The notes under the pieces: generated by a model
Database searches by the model: none
The model's input: the letters and a program-made list of their open reading frames with translations, nothing else
What the model was told of the DNA's origin: nothing
Position numbers and translations under genes: made by a program
DNA from: Parashewanella sp049608225
Lineage (GTDB): Bacteria > Pseudomonadota > Gammaproteobacteria > Enterobacterales > Shewanellaceae
Length of the DNA stretch: 7,044 bases
Direction of reading: 5' to 3'
Assembly (NCBI GenBank): GCA_049608225.1
Contig: JBMYXI010000103.1
Span: 1-7,044 of the forward strand
Part shown: piece after piece, positions 6,726 to 7,044 of the stretch
Layout of the letters: every line of letters starts with the position of its first letter
Position numbering within the stretch: position 1 is the first letter of the stretch

Positions 6726-7044
6726 GTGTCAAAATTTAAAGGACTTAAAAAAACTGCCACTCTTATGAGCGCAGTTTTTTTTGTTGCTGCAACACAAGCT
6801 GCTGCAGATATTAACAATAATCATCAAGTACCCCAAACAGCACAAACGGCGCCGCCACTACTAGAATACAGCAGCATTGTACATCCCGTTATTGCGCGAA
6901 ATGGTATGGTCGCAAGTCAAGAGCAGTTAGCGTCGCAAATTGGTGCAGATATATTAAAAAATGGCGGCAATGCCATTGATGCCGCGGTCGCTGTAGGTTT
7001 TGCCTTAGCGGTGACTTTACCAAGAGCAGGGAACATAGCTGGCG
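6726..7044 (+). CDS. ggt: Gamma-glutamyltransferase, N-terminal part (3' truncated by window edge)
   Basis: Periplasmic N-terminal-nucleophile enzyme that cleaves glutathione and other gamma-glutamyl compounds, releasing glutamate or transferring the gamma-glutamyl group. About 106 codons are visible. HPVIARNGMVASQEQLASQI and ADILKNGGNAIDAAVAVGFA, then LAVTLPRAGN, match E. coli Ggt (HPVRAKQGMVAS, VDILKEGGNAVDAAVAVGYA, LAVTHPQAGN) almost residue for residue. The protein begins with a signal peptide: basic KFKGLKK, a hydrophobic core and an AAA cleavage site about 27 residues in. I chose the GTG at 6726 because GGAAAAG lies 7 bases upstream; an in-frame ATG at 6714 lacks a Shine-Dalgarno but would add only MEKI. 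The autoprocessing threonine and substrate-binding arginine lie beyond the window. The gene follows the receptor gene by about 115 bases on the same strand, so an operon is possible. A terminator-shaped hairpin lies within its signal-peptide codons. Confidence 0.9.
   Translation, partial: MSKFKGLKKTATLMSAVFFVAATQAAADINNNHQVPQTAQTAPPLLEYSSIVHPVIARNGMVASQEQLASQIGADILKNGGNAIDAAVAVGFALAVTLPRAGNIAG
6747..6782 (+). terminator. Intrinsic-terminator-shaped hairpin inside the ggt signal-peptide codons
   Basis: AAAAAAACTGC (6747-6757) is the exact reverse complement of GCAGTTTTTTT (6771-6781), and the T-run continues to 6782. The 13-base loop contains a further CTC/GAG pairing (6760-6762 / 6767-6769). 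A GC-containing stem followed by eight T, with a matching A-run in front, is the shape of an intrinsic terminator. It sits about 20 bases after the ggt start, so translating ribosomes would cover it. It could act as an attenuator or as a stop for read-through from the receptor gene. The encoded residues, roughly KKTATLMSAVFFV, are normal for a signal peptide, so chance codon choice remains possible. Confidence 0.42.

Noticed and set aside
6766..6768. ATG at 6766 as an alternative ggt start downstream of the hairpin
   Set aside because: It would remove the basic KFKGLKK n-region and leave too short a signal peptide; no Shine-Dalgarno precedes it.

Overview
The window reads as chromosomal DNA of an AT-rich gammaproteobacterium, most likely a marine Alteromonadales-type organism (Shewanella, Colwellia, Thalassotalea or Pseudoalteromonas relatives). 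The grounds are a proteobacterial HrpA with its long C-terminal domain, a TonB-dependent receptor with the plug sequence typical of these bacteria, and a periplasmic gamma-glutamyltransferase. The genus is inferred, not shown. I see no insertion sequence, phage gene, CRISPR array, tRNA or rRNA.

Layout. Bases 3-1700 (+) hold the last 565 codons of hrpA, cut by the left edge. After 50 bases comes an AhpD-like protein (1751-2284, +), which has lost the first cysteine of the family's CxxC centre. A hairpin terminator lies at 2325-2360. A GltS-like sodium/glutamate symporter (2387-3709, -) converges on it. A 282-base divergent region with AT-rich inverted repeats and weak promoter candidates follows. 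An 872-residue TonB-dependent outer-membrane receptor (3992-6610, +) comes next. The window ends in the first ~106 codons of a gamma-glutamyltransferase (ggt, from about 6726, +), cut by the right edge.

How the genes may work together. The left half is a housekeeping RNA helicase with a small redox-fold protein that may be co-transcribed. The right half brings together an outer-membrane active-transport receptor, a predicted periplasmic enzyme that releases glutamate from glutathione and other gamma-glutamyl compounds, and a predicted inner-membrane glutamate carrier. These would make a plausible three-step scavenging route for gamma-glutamyl compounds. This is inferred from gene order: the receptor's substrate cannot be read from sequence, and the symporter is transcribed in the opposite direction.

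The most unusual non-coding signal is an intrinsic-terminator-shaped hairpin (A7-CTGC ... GCAG-T8, 6747-6782) inside the signal-peptide codons of ggt. It could make ggt expression depend on translation, or could stop read-through from the receptor gene.
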